Shown: positions 52,101 through 64,000 of the stretch, in pieces
Layout of the letters: each line of letters begins with the position of its first letter
Position numbering within the stretch: position 1 is the first letter of the stretch
Assembly (NCBI GenBank): GCA_028671895.1
Contig: CM053796.1
Coordinates: forward strand, 32,424,860-32,488,859
Reading direction: 5' to 3'
Origin: Oenanthe sinensis
Taxonomy: Eukaryota > Streptophyta > Magnoliopsida > Apiales > Apiaceae
Length of the DNA stretch: 64,000 nt
The notes under the pieces: model-generated
Told to the model about the DNA's origin: nothing
The model's input: the letters and a program-made list of their open reading frames with translations, nothing else
The model's database searches: none
Position numbers and translations under genes: made by a program

Positions 52101-53898
52101 TCTAAGCATAATAGATATTTGTAATTGTTATGGTTTTTTCTTATAAAATGGATATTTAGATATTTTTTTCTACTCCGTATATTAATATATCTATATGTAT
52201 AATATATTATATATGTTCAATAAAATTTTAATATGTGTTTATATTATTCCATCTTGCCATCACACTTCCCGCTTAATATATTCATGAATGTTCATCACCG
52301 AATTTAATTTATTTTCAAAAATACTCTTCGGTGAATATATTCTCGAAAATACTTTTTCGATATAAAATTTATTTTATTTCGAAATTAAAAAGTCAAGGTT
52401 AAATTTACTAAATATTTTAAAACGTAGGGTTAAATTTACTATTTATTTTAAAAAAGGTTTCAATTGTACATAGTTCAAAAACATAGGGTTAAATTTACTA
52501 ATTATTTTAAAATTTTAGTAATTATTTTAAAAAAGGTTTCAATTGTAAATAGTTAAAAAACGTAGGGTTAAATTTACTAATTATATTAAAAGAGGGTTTG
52601 AATTGTATATTGTTAATAACACAGGGTTTAAATTGTAAATAAGCCTTATAAGTATGATATAGTTCTCCCAACTCTCCAGAAGAGAGTAATTTTTAATTTA
52701 ATTTTTCTAGAGGAGGGGTGCTGGGTGTGGTTAACTAATTGCAAAATTGGGGGCATGTGGTCTCCCCAAATGTTTCCATGTTTCTTTAGAGGTATTGATA
52801 TATGATGTTAACTATGTAATATTTCAAATAGAAGAACCTTTGGAGATGATTGACTTTTGATCCATCTCATAGTTGTTGAACTTCCTACTACACTTTTTTT
52901 CTTCTCATCGGATGATCTCCCTTTGTTTCATGTTATTGGGAGTTCTTACTAATTTTTCAATTATAAGCAAAAAGGAAGGGCAAATGACTACATCCACAGT
53001 GTGCACTTGTGTGCTACTTTTTTTTTTTTATAGATTTATGAAGAGTTTCAGATTGCAAGGGAGGAGGCCAAGGCGGCTCGTGAGTCGTGAATCAATAAAT
53101 TCTGTGGAATCGTTCATTCCTATATGTCCTATATCCTTTATCTTTAGTGTTACTGAACATCCTATAATTTGCTCAGTCCTGCCAGATTCTTAATTTCTTA
53201 TCTTTATAACTGTTGGTTCAAGCTATTTAATTCTCATATAGTTGCTTGCTTAACCTAGGATGAAGGTTCTGAATATTTTTCCAAGACATCAAAGGAAGTA
53301 CAAGAAATTCTAGCTGAAGTTCAAAACTCAAGAAATAGCATAGAGGCCATTGTCTCAGTTGTAGATGAACTTTTTAAGAGTTTCTCTGTGATGCTAACCT
53401 GTTTCACTGTGAGTATTATTCAACCACCTCCAAACGACCTATTCATGTATTTCCTTTTCTGATTGAATAGTTATGTTTTACTTGTTGATTTTTGTAGAAA
53501 CGTAGCTTCCTAGCGTAACATGAATTATAGCGTTTTCTGATTGCAACCCTTCTAGCACCCAAAGGGCACACACGATATATTACTGTATACAGTTAAAAAT
53601 TAAAGACACTAAACCCAGTATAATTCGTTCTGTGTGAATTTAAAGCATTATGGTGATATAAAAAGCAGTAATGAGGACAGAATTCAGGGAAAATTTACAG
53701 GGATTTGGTGGAACATCTTAGAGGATGAGAATTTGAGGTTATAATGCATGTTTACACATCAAACATGTATTTTTAGTTTTATTTTCAAAAGATACAGTAC
53801 ACTTTCAAGCCAATGATCTTTCCCTGAAAATTTTGAAATTTCAAGGGAATCAGACATGTTTTACATTTAGGTAAATACACTACAAAATTTCTGTCCTA

Positions 53899-53948
<50 letters not shown>

Positions 53949-56900
53949 CATAGGCTTCATAGCCTCATAGGTATATAAAACTATATGTTAGTAGGAAGAG
54001 AACACATTAATTCTTGTCTTCTACTTAAAGAACTAAAGAATCCCCTAGATATGCAAAAATACATGAATCCGGATTTGAGGATTCACTGGGATTTGGAGAC
54101 TTGCATACCTACAAAAGAATATTTGCCTTGTTATTTTTTGCTAATTGAATATCTGCCTTATTAATACTTGTGAAATATATTTTAAGTATCTGTAGCTGTT
54201 TGTCATTCACTTTCTATATGCACCATATATGTAGAACTCTGGTCTCTTACATCAAGTCAATGTAGTATATTTTTCCTTCTACTTCAGGATCTAAAGTGTC
54301 AGGCTTCTGAGGATAATTCTCTACTTAAAGCAATGATCTATGATCATACTAAATTATTGAGTTGCACCAAACACAATATTAGTGAACTCGAGAAGGAAAA
54401 GGTGGGTCATCTTACATGTGAATACACCTAGGTTTTTTTATTTTTAATAGTATTCAGGAGTTTTTGAATTCTGTTGATTGTTATGAAGATTCATCTGTAC
54501 AATCAATCCATGGATCATCAAAGTAGGATAGAAGAGTTGAGCCTTGATGTTGAAAATTCAGCAAAAGCCTTTGACGTGAGTTATTACTGCATCTTTGTTT
54601 AATTCCATACTGATTATCTCTATTGTTTTTCATGCTGTATGCTGTATTATGACTTGTCTTGCAGGAGCTTTCTGAACAACGAGAAATTGAAAAATATGGA
54701 TTACTTTCTGAAATTCAAGCTCTCCAGAAGGACATATTGTCTTTGTCATCTTCTTCACTGGCCAAGGAAAAAGAAAGTATGCGGAAAGATTTTGAGAAAA
54801 CAAAAGCAAAGTTGAAAGAGACAGAATTTAAACTTAGGAACGCAATGCAGGAGAAAACAAAGCTTGAGGTTTTGCCAGGAACTAATTTTTGTTGCATCTC
54901 TAAAATATCCCCAACTATAAGACAATATCTTGTTTGTAGGGTGAAAAGGCATGTGCTGAGAGAGAAATAAAAAAGTTACATTCACAGAAGATCATTCTTG
55001 AACGTGACATTAGTAAACAAGGTCAAATATCAGAGAGAAGGCGTGATTCAGTGGTCGACAGGAGGTCAAGTATTTTCGATGCTAAAAGACCAAAGGGTAT
55101 TTCCATTGCCTTTGACCAGATTATGCAGGTATAAAATTTCTGAAACTGTCTGAAGTCTTTCTGCATTCATTTCCTTACAATTATAAAGTCACTGAAGCAC
55201 ACAGCATATGTGGACATAATGAATTTAGTCCTGGTTTAAGTGGTTTCTACAAGCTAGTCCACTGTTTCCTATGCCTGCATATGCACCATCACAGATTGCA
55301 TTTGTCAACCTTGATTTAAGGGATTTAATTGCACTCACTGGAACATGCAGGATATAAACAATAAAGCTATGAGCTTGTAAAGACATGTTTTTTGTGCTAT
55401 TTAGAATTTGTATGCTTACACAGTTTGTTGTTAGTATAGCCTCTCTGTTTTTTTATTTCCAAATTTACATATTTGGCACATTTCGCACCTAGTTGACTTT
55501 GTCGGGAGGTGAAAACCCGGGAGCATCCACCTTTCGGACGTTCGCAGATGGGGAACCTAAGCCTTCCGACGCTGGCCTGGTGTTTCAATGTTTTAGCAGG
55601 TCGTTTAACTTTAACTTCACTAGTATAGTAGTATGAGATTATTAGCTGTAACCTAATAGTTGAAAAAACGTAATGACCATCAATTATGAGTTTATGACGT
55701 TCACAAATGAAATGAGGAAATTAAATACTATTATCTGTATATTGAATTATTGATCGAAAATGATCATTCATAAGAATGGATTACCCGTTCTCCATTTTTT
55801 AAATAAAATTGTAGCATAATTTTCTGGTCATAATATTATATGAATGGGAAAAATTTGAGGTGTTATCTTCTTCATTTTATGAAAGTCATGTCCCTGCTGT
55901 CTCTAGGTTTTTAACCGTGTGGATTCTAATTCTGTAAGAATGCTTATAAGGATCCAGTAGAAATTGTATAAGTCTGAGTTACATCAAATCATACATTGTC
56001 ACTATACCTGGTCTCCATTCATAAGAATTCAGCCACTTTGGTTTTATATTTGATCTTGATCGCGCAGGTGGTTTGAAAGAGACTTAGGCCTCGTTTGGTT
56101 GCCTGGAACCCACCTCAGTAACTTAGAGTTCCATGGAAGTGGGATAAGTTACACTGTTTGTTTGTATATATTTTAAAGTGAACAAAGGAACTTATAGTTC
56201 CAAGGTATTTAGGGTTATTGTAAAACGTGGTTACCTAGCCCACCCACGGTCACCTGGAGTTACACAGTATAAATACACTTCAACACATTTTATAATTAAA
56301 TAATATTTTGTAATTAAACTTTTTTTTATTAGTTTATATAGTTTTATTTGTTTATATTTAAAATAAATTATACAGTAATACATACATATTTTCTAAACAA
56401 TAGTTTCAAATATTTATGTTTTAAATCTTTCATAAATCATTTTAAAAATGATTTTAATCAACTGCTAATTAATTTTGTGTCAATATGATTATTGTTTTCA
56501 CTACAAATCAAATTAAATGTTTAAAATTTTAAATATTTATGATTTTAATTTACTATGTTTATAAATATTTTATAAAATATTTTTTTAATAGTTTATAATT
56601 AAAATTTTAATTATATTTACATTAGTTTATAATTAAATTTTTATTTGTTTTTATAATAATTTATAAGTGATATAAATATTATAAGTGACAATTTTGAATG
56701 TATTAATTTTAAAGTGTTATTTTAATATTTTTATAAAAGTTTATAAATAATTTCATGCATATATTTATAGTAATAAAATTAATAACATTATTATTAATTT
56801 TTTAAAAGTATAAATAGTTTAAACAAAAATAAACTATATAACTTAAAGTAACAGTGATCAACCAAACACAGTTTTTATTATACCAACGAAACATTGTAAC

Positions 56901-59900
56901 TTATTTCCTAGGAATTTGAAGGTACGGTGTAACCCTAAAACCTGATAAACAAACGAGGCCTTAAAGTATCCCGATCTCTCTTTTATTTGTTAAAAGTATT
57001 TTAGGGATATGGTGGATTTTAGCGAACATTCTCTGCTGATTTAAAGTGGATATTCATAAACGAATTGGAGACTATCCCCTGTGAAGTATCAGAGTGATAC
57101 AAGCAGATCCCTTACATCCATGTCCTTTTGTCTAACTTTAAACCCCATTGGCCCATTGCTCAGAATCAGAGATTACGTTTTTTCTTTATAATTTTTTAAG
57201 AAATTATTAATGCCTTTTCATTTTATTAAGTGGTATGATATTCCTTCTATGCCACTAATTACTAACTAGATTGATCCACATTTCTAATGTACTATACTAT
57301 CATTAATTGAGACTAATGTGATATATATGAAAATTTGATCACATAATTTTTTTTAATTCTTTTCTAAAAAAGAAATTCTAATTTTGTAAAGGAACAGTGG
57401 GAGTATGAGCTTATATTATACTTGGAATTGGTAGTTTGGTACTACTTTAGTGTACTATTTTGTACACAAGCTTTGTTGCATTTCTATTCATGAAAGTATG
57501 AAACTGAAAATGGCTGCTTTAGCTGCTCTAGTGAAGCTTCCCTTTTATGTCTCAAATCATCTTTTACGTAATATTTTTATTTTTTTGATTTTATCTCTGG
57601 AAAGAGTACCCACACGTATGCCCCGCTTCGCACACTCGCTAAGTGTTTTCAAAAATCAGTCATCACAATCAGTATGTCTGTGCATATAGTTGCATGGATC
57701 ACGGGTCGATCGGGTACATGGTACGGGTACGTGGGACGTTAGTTTGCATGAATTGGGTACGACGAGTCATGAATCGGGTTCGCGGGTCGATACAAGGATC
57801 CCTTTCTATAGTTATTTTTTAAATAAATATTATGTATATATTTGTTATTACATTTATGATTTAGTTATTGTTTTTATAATTAAAATATTTATTTACCCAA
57901 AAATAAAAAAGTTAATCAGAAAGTGTAAAATTTTAAAATTACTAATAAATTGGTGAGAACTTTCAAAACTTATTTTTAAGGGGATTACAATATGTTCCTG
58001 TAATCGAGTCATGTATCACGTGTCTTGTCTTCCATCTGCATCATCTTCCCTACTTCGTCCTTTTATTATTCCTTTCAAAAATTTACCTTTCAAAAATACT
58101 TTTAATCTAGATGGTATCAAGCTATCTTCCTTTTTTTTTATTATTATTATTTCTCCTTTTTTATATAATGATCGCTAGAGTTAAAGGTGGATTGCTGGAG
58201 TTGGCGAACTGGAGCGTGAACCCCAGCGATCCGGGTCGAAGAGGAATCATGTTCCGGTATGAGGGAATTGGATCGGAGTTCCATAGGCTGAACCACAAAC
58301 CATGCAAGCTAGTCATCTGTTATGCTTTGTTTCTGCTCTATTTCTAGGGCTTGCCTGTACATTAATTCATGGTCATATGTGTATTTTTTTGTGGGGTTTT
58401 TAAATCCTTTCCTCTAATCAATAATCCGTCGGGATCGCATTTTCATCTTTTCATTACTACATGACATAATTTGGTTGGCATCAGGCCATCGGTACTTAAT
58501 ATATGTCTATTCTTCTTGTAATTAAGGAGGACTACAAAAAACTGGAAGTTCTAGCATTTGAGATGGAGACAACTATCGCTTCCTTGGAAGAAGAATTGGC
58601 AACTGCACGTGCAGAAAAGGAACAAGCCACATCTGCAATTGAAACTTTGGACGTAGAAATGCAGAGTCTGTCAGACAAGTTAATGATGTCAAACTCAGAA
58701 CTGTCCGTATATGAGGAAGCAGTTTCAACTACTGTAAGAATCTGCTTATTCAATTTCTTGTTGTGTTTGTTCTCTAAACATTTTTCTTCCATTCAAAAAG
58801 GTACTTATTGACCATTAAACCAACATTGATGTACCAACATGGTTACATTTGTTCCAGGTTTCAGATTTGGAAGAAACTAAATCTCATAATCAGAAACTCG
58901 AATGCTCTCTCCGAATATTGGTTGAAGAAAAGGAAGAGTTAGCAACGGTAAGTGTATTGGCATGTCTTGAAGTTATATATTTACACACTGTATTATCTTG
59001 GGAATGGGGATAGCTGACTTTAGGTCAAAATGGAAAAATTGTGGCAAACTTTTAATATATATAAAAAAAAAAGAGGAAAAAAGTCCCGTGATATCTTGTT
59101 CACGGAACGATCCTCTGTTTTTTGGCCTGTCCTTTGTATTTGATTTGTCATCTCCTGGCTCTCGTATTAATGCAATTGTTTACCTGATTTGTCGTTCATC
59201 TTAACAGATTGTATATGTAGCCCTATCATTGATTGTTTTTTTTAAAACTTCAGTTTTCTTTTTGCTTATAATGAATTTTCTCCCCCCCTCCCCCCCTTCT
59301 CATAAAAAATATGAATATTTCAATCTGTATATAATCCATTTAGCACATTTATTTCAGCAACTTACGGATGCTCTTTTGGCAATGGAGGAAGAAAAGGCAA
59401 TTAGGTCTTCTATAGAAAAAACTTTGATTCAATCCATTAAAGAAGCATCCGAGTCTTATGATACCAAGATTTCATTGTTATCTACTAAAGTATCACAGGT
59501 AATATTATGTACTTCCTTCTTGCTATATTTTTAATATTAAGAGCATTTCATTATCTAAACCACTAGTTAACTGATATTTCGATGCATAACTTGCATTCAA
59601 AGTAATTATTACATATTTGTTAATTTAATTGATATATATATATATATATACAGATATATATAGTCTCATTCTATCAAGTTCGAATAATTCGATCACTTGA
59701 TAGTATTTTCTTTGAATCATATATAAGGTACAAAACAAAAAAGATAAAATATGGAGGATTTATGAATAGCCGTGAGGTCATGGTCATGGTTTTGAATGCT
59801 CACACCTCCTCCCCTTTTACTTTAAAAAAAAACTATGTAATCTACCAAAGAAAAAGAAGATGAAATATGTACCCCTAGAGAATGGTTGCAGTGTTGCACG

Positions 59901-62900
59901 CATTCGTTTAGTAACTAAATGTTAATTTTAATGTATTGTTAGTTTTTTCTAATCAGAATTATCACTATCTTAGTATAGTGGAGTTCCATGGCAGGAGTGC
60001 CAGCTTTTCAATTAAAGTAGGCTACTTTTAATGTGAAATCCAAAATGACATTAACTTTTTATAAAATTTAAATGATATCATTTTCCAAATGTCTGTTTCA
60101 ATTACTGTTTCAAATGTCGATGAATTCATATGACGTTGTTGAGCATGAGAATCAGTTATTATTTTCATAAACTTTTACTGAAGGAGCAAAACTGAAAAAG
60201 TGAAACGTCTGCACTGAGGTTAGCCGTTTAGCGGAGCATAGGTGAAGCTAAATATTCTTGGTGAAACTGTTTAATTAGGGATTGTTAAGTCCATCAGAGT
60301 ACAATATTGATGTGTGTGTGTGTGTGAGGAAACTGGAAAAGTCTTGCCACCTGCTCGTTGAGGTATTAAGTGTCAATAAATTTTAAAACTAATAATTCTT
60401 GAATCTTCTCTACACATGCATTACAAGTTTACAACCACGCTCAACTTTTGCTCTAGATATCCCTGGTCAAACTTTTTAGCAAGATTTATACCAGTGATGT
60501 TTTGTATGACTTTTTTTATTTTGCATCCAAGTGCAATCATGTACATTCTTGAGAATTTCCATTAATAGATCCTTTGTATTCCAATTAGGACATGAATTAT
60601 ATAGTCAGTATTTATGTGATGGATGCATTTGTCCTGAAAATGCATATATGGAATGAATAGGAACTGACAATTGTGTGCTGAATGAGAGATCTACAATAAC
60701 ATCTCATGATTTTCAAAATATAAACTGAATTGGTAAAAGGTTTCCTGTTTATCTGTTTAGTTTCATGATACCAACAGTTTTACCATTAGAAGTACATAAT
60801 GAATTTTTTTTAGTCATTTATCTTCCTGCTTCGATAATGAATATGCTAAATGTGAAGGTGAGAAGTGAATTGGAGTCTTCTAAAAAAGAATACAAGGTCC
60901 TTATGGACAGGTTGTTAGCTTCTGAGAAGAATGCTGAATCGGAGAAGTCCTGGAGGTATCTTATTATGTTCGTGTGCAATTTCTTATAATTCCTTTTCAA
61001 TGTCTATTGATGTAAAATCCATATCTTAATGCCTCGGGAACTGAAAAAAAATCACTGTGATTATATGTAAGCATTTTTTACTGTGCTTCTGAGAAGGGGG
61101 TTGGCCATGACTATATCTGACTTTTTAATTTGTTCCATAAATTTTAATAAACAAATAGTAGAACACGACAACGGCGATGAGGATTTTTAGAGTATTCTAG
61201 AAGAAGATGATTGGAGAATGAAAACAGTCTAAAGTGATTGATTTCTATGTTTCTTTTATTATTACTAAAACTGGAGGTGTATAGTTGGCTACACACTAGT
61301 TAAATTGTTTGTTTATCTGTCTTGGACAACATTATTTTCTTCTTAAGTGTATAAATATGTATATTTTTAATCATTGCAGATGTGTGTGTTGCGCTCTTCG
61401 CTTTTAACAATTTTGATTTCCATCGGTTGAATAAAGTTACGGGGCAATATCTTGAGGTTATATACACAATGAATCTTCTCGGTCCATTTCTATCGTATTT
61501 TATGAAGCACAAAATTTTTTACAATCCAATAATATCCTCAGTGTGTTGAACACTCACTCTGGCCTACAGTCCTTCAAATATGTTGTGGCGGCAAACAAAA
61601 GCAATCTTTAGTATACTACCATGTAACATTTGTTAGAACAAAAACTATCACATTAAATGATTTGGACCCATAATCAATTTGTATGATCGTATTAATTAGC
61701 ACAAGACAAATTTGAACCATAAGGTGCATAAGACTTGATGAAGATGGTGAATACCACAAACACTAGTCTTTACTGTATCCTATGATGGAACATGGGTATA
61801 TGTAAATCAGGAACAGTAACAGGTTAAATTAAAATTTTCAATTATAGGGACTCAAGTTCTACTAGTGACTTATAAATACCTTAATCTGTATATTGGAAGT
61901 ATTAAAATTGGGCTTATGTCAAATTTGATGATTAATTATAACCTTATAGGCCACATACAATTGGATGGATCTCATCAAATGCCACATCTTGATTGTATTA
62001 TTAGCTTAAAATATAGGGAGTTTTATGAGGATCCAGTTAGATCTCTCATTATAAATGTTAATTAATCTACACATGAATGTTTGGAGTTATGTTTAAGGTG
62101 GACATTGAGCTTGTAAATCTCTGTGAAAGTATCACTTTACCATTTGTCCCTTCTTTCTAATATATTCACTATGGGGAAGAAACTTATTGAAGTGAGGTTT
62201 TGTAGATACGTTTATATTCATATAACAATCTGGTGTTCACTACAGCATGGAGAAGTGTCAAGAGAACGAGAGATTAAGAGATGACCTAAAATTGGCTGTT
62301 GATTTTAGTAAAAAATCTCAAGAGGCAAGTTTCTCACAGCTATCAAAGTTGAAATCAGAAATTGAGGAGTTGAAGAAGAAGCTTACTTGCTTGGAAACTG
62401 GAAAGCATATAGTAAGTGCCAGTGTTCAGCTCAGGTTTTTCTGTATTTTTTTTCTTTGGGTAAATAGGTTTATGTGTTATTTCTTATCTTTCCCCTATTG
62501 AATGGGTGGTGGATAAATACAGCAATGTTTTTTGGTAATGTTTACAATAATTTCAGTGGAGGATGTAACATCATTTGCATTCTTCCATTAGTTTACTTGC
62601 AAATATGTACAAGAATTTTGAACCTTGTTGCTGTAGTTTCCTCAAAGAAATGTGCATTTATTTAGGTTTTGTTCCCCCCCCCCCCCCCCTTCTTTTTAGT
62701 CACCTGGCATGGGCTTTTATAAGAGTTTAAGTAGGAGATTCTATTGCCTTGTATGGTCAATTTTTACCATCTTTGAAACTTCAGCATCAATACAGAGATC
62801 ATATCCAGCCATTATATAATATCTATTTCCCTGCACACATCATTCACTCAAATATCTTGCTGGCTGTTGCAATATATGAATTCATATATCTTCCTCCAAG

Positions 62901-63417
62901 TCCCTTGTCTCTTTGACATATTTTACTAAATTTTGATTTTCTTCTGGAAGACTTGGAGAAAAATGTGTGCTCTACATATTTCTTGTAACGACATCTGTGT
63001 CAATTTATATGAAATGTGAATGCATGATATATGGAGTTCTTTCACTCTTAAAGGTGTTTTAACTATATAGTCTGTATGTTCTTCCTTGTTTCTAGATGAT
63101 CACAAACTCATTGCTGAGGCTTTAATTCTTCTTTTAACAGAGTATGAAAACTTATCCCATCCTCATCTATCACATTTTACACGCTTCAACAGGATCAAAT
63201 CAGTAACAGAACAGAGAGGGCAAAACTTAGAATGAGGCTTCGAGGGACTCAACATAAGTTGGAGGCTGCTCTTTTTAGACACACAGGGGCTGTGGAGGAG
63301 TTGGATATTATGAACAGGAACTATGAAGCAGCTTCCCAGAAGTTAAAGGATCAGTTGTCTTTATACTGCACTGAGGTCCTCACTCTCAAGAAGCAGCTTG
63401 CTGCAAAGGGACAATGA
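46103..63417 (+). CDS. KIN7O: Kinesin-7 motor protein, KIN-7O / CENP-E-like, complete
   Basis: Thirty coding exons: 46103-46226, 46318-46407, 46516-46634, 47106-47219, 47302-47383, 47640-47707, 47796-47870, 47968-48113, 48202-48304, 48929-49009, 49191-49259, 49348-49407, 49485-49646, 50274-50330, 50536-50766, 50845-50910, 51071-51232, 51334-51438, 53034-53079, 53266-53408, 54288-54401, 54489-54575, 54665-54868, 54940-55128, 58527-58733, 58858-58947, 59358-59498, 60858-60955, 62246-62411, 63193-63417. About 1207 residues. The motor starts at the N-terminus: P-loop GQTNSGKT (78-85), switch I NMNVYSSRSH (185-194), switch II DLAGSE (228-233), ending near residue 334. Long coiled coils follow. CENP-E-type kinesins link chromosomes to spindle microtubules; KIN-7O is the large plant member (about 1.2-1.3 k residues), a good length match. 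The exon 19/20 junction is uncertain (see findings). Confidence 0.93.
51777..52645. mobile_element. MULE-type foldback element with 9-bp target duplication, in KIN-7O intron 18
   Basis: Flanked by the exact 9-bp repeat TTATAAGTA (51768-51776 and 52646-52654). The ends begin GGCTTAAATGTAATTTAAACC and GGCTTATTTACAATTTAAACC. The inverted arms extend about 265-285 bases and are built of roughly 60-base sub-repeats (TTAGTAAATTTAACCCTA...CAATTGAAACC). No transposase in the ~320-base centre. It accounts for more than half of the 1.6-kb intron. Confidence 0.9.
53902..53948 (+). repeat. (CA)n(TA)n microsatellite in KIN-7O intron 20
   Basis: About eighteen CA units followed by TA units; likely polymorphic. 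Confidence 0.95.
55129..58526 (+). other. KIN-7O intron 24 (3.4 kb)
   Basis: Donor CAG|GTATAA and acceptor TTAAG|GAGGAC are in phase 0 and join two coiled-coil segments (AFDQIMQ to EDYKKLEVL). The intron contains a PIF/Harbinger-like element. It also has two GC-richer patches without family likeness (55490-55600 and 58170-58310), possibly captured or dispersed repeat sequence, and a GGGTACGGGTACG-type patch at 57690-57790. Confidence 0.75.
56087..56960. mobile_element. PIF/Harbinger-like element in KIN-7O intron 24
   Basis: Perfect inverted ends GGCCTCGTTTG and CAAACGAGGCC, flanked by TTA (56084-56086 and 56961-56963). The first bases match the GGCCT(T/C)GTTTGG style of Tourist/PIF ends. It is 874 bp, and AT-rich inside with no transposase frame. 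Confidence 0.85.
59633..59652 (+). repeat. (TA)n microsatellite in KIN-7O intron 27
   Basis: Short TA run. Confidence 0.85.
62674..62689 (+). repeat. Run of 16 C in KIN-7O intron 29
   Basis: Homopolymer tract; length is prone to sequencing error. Confidence 0.95.
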
Positions 63418-64000
63418 GTGACAAATTTAAACCACTTGAGAACGATGGTAATGGTAATAATCCAACATGTGGTGGAAACTGTATACTAGTATAGGTTGAG
63501 TATTTTAGTATTTATATATCAATTGCCATAGGAGATATTTGTGGCAATTTTGTAATTTTATTCTTATTCCTATTTTGCCAAGTAAATAACTTAATATGAT
63601 ACTATCTTTACGAGATGAATGCAGTGCAGTATTATCCAAAAAGAACAGCTGAAAGGTTTTCGAATAATTCTCAAATGAGGAATAGAGATTTTCATCTGAA
63701 ACTGGCGTGATAAAAAATAGTATAGAATGAAACAAATAGTGATGTAGCTATTTTGAACTACGCTTTAACTCTCATTTCGGCAACTTGTAAACCAGCGTTG
63801 GCCGACATTGATGCACCACCCATGTATCTTGAGTTCACCATGTACTGGTATCTCGTCTTTTCTTAGTAACGAGGAATCGAACTTGATCTCCTCTATAATA
63901 TTTTTTTAATATATATTCCATGTATAGCTTCGGTTTCGAGTTTGTAGGACTTTTGGCAATGCAAAAATGTCTTCAAAAGTATAAATATATGTATATATCG
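63418..64000 (+). other. KIN-7O 3' UTR and downstream flank
   Basis: Follows the TGA that ends ...LKKQLAAKGQ. It should contain the 3' UTR; no further gene or element could be supported before the window ends. Confidence 0.6.

Noticed and set aside
52873..53193. 106-codon frame overlapping kinesin exon 19
   Set aside because: It reads exon 19 in the wrong frame; the frame giving IYEEFQIAREEAKAAR matches the kinesin coiled coil.
58111..58347. 78-codon plus frame with a GC-richer patch in KIN-7O intron 24
   Set aside because: The peptide is not recognisable, and including it would break the kinesin frame, while skipping it joins exons in phase.
1..64000. CRISPR arrays, bacterial operons, biosynthetic gene cluster
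   Set aside because: Spliced plant genes throughout; repeats are microsatellites, tandem duplications or transposon ends, and the four genes share no pathway.

Overview
The window is plant nuclear DNA. The genes are split by short GT-AG introns in an AT-rich background, all four protein-coding genes belong to plant families, and DNA transposons fill much of the intergenic and intronic space. The families and the AT-rich introns suit a eudicot; the species cannot be fixed from the sequence.

Layout, left to right. (1) 21-766, + strand: last three coding exons of a class III HD-ZIP gene (MEKHLA domain, REVOLUTA type), cut by the left window edge. (2) 1671-7770, - strand, convergent with the first: a complete receptor-like kinase of the NCRK type (signal peptide, Cys-rich ectodomain, one membrane segment, kinase), nine coding exons, 601 residues. 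(3) 7832-18049: intergenic, with a Stowaway-like MITE, a MULE-type element with a 9-bp target duplication, a possible retroposed sequence and an unusual block of TATAGAGCG palindromes. (4) 18050-38768, - strand: a complete MOM1-type gene (degenerate PHD, two chromodomain-like segments, degenerate SNF2 helicase, CMM2-like coiled coil, Pro/Gln-rich tail with five 29-residue repeats), sixteen coding exons and about 1.9 k residues. Its introns carry a hAT element, a TA-flanked element, a second TIR element with 11-bp flanks and several local tandem duplications. (5) 38769-46102: divergent intergenic region with a PIF/Harbinger-like MITE about 220 bp upstream of the MOM1 start codon, a Helitron-like composite and a second TA-flanked element. 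(6) 46103-63417, + strand: a complete kinesin-7 (KIN-7O, CENP-E-like), thirty coding exons and about 1207 residues. An E2F-type site lies about 75 bp before its start, and its introns hold a MULE-type and a PIF/Harbinger-like element.

The four genes are not a functional cluster: they act in organ polarity/vascular patterning, receptor signalling, transposon silencing and mitosis. The notable point is that a gene whose relatives keep transposons silent is itself loaded with and flanked by non-autonomous DNA transposons. Exon borders were set by reading GT/AG sites and checking phase. Nearly all join in frame. Two spots do not resolve cleanly: MOM1 exon 3 and the KIN-7O exon 19/20 junction.
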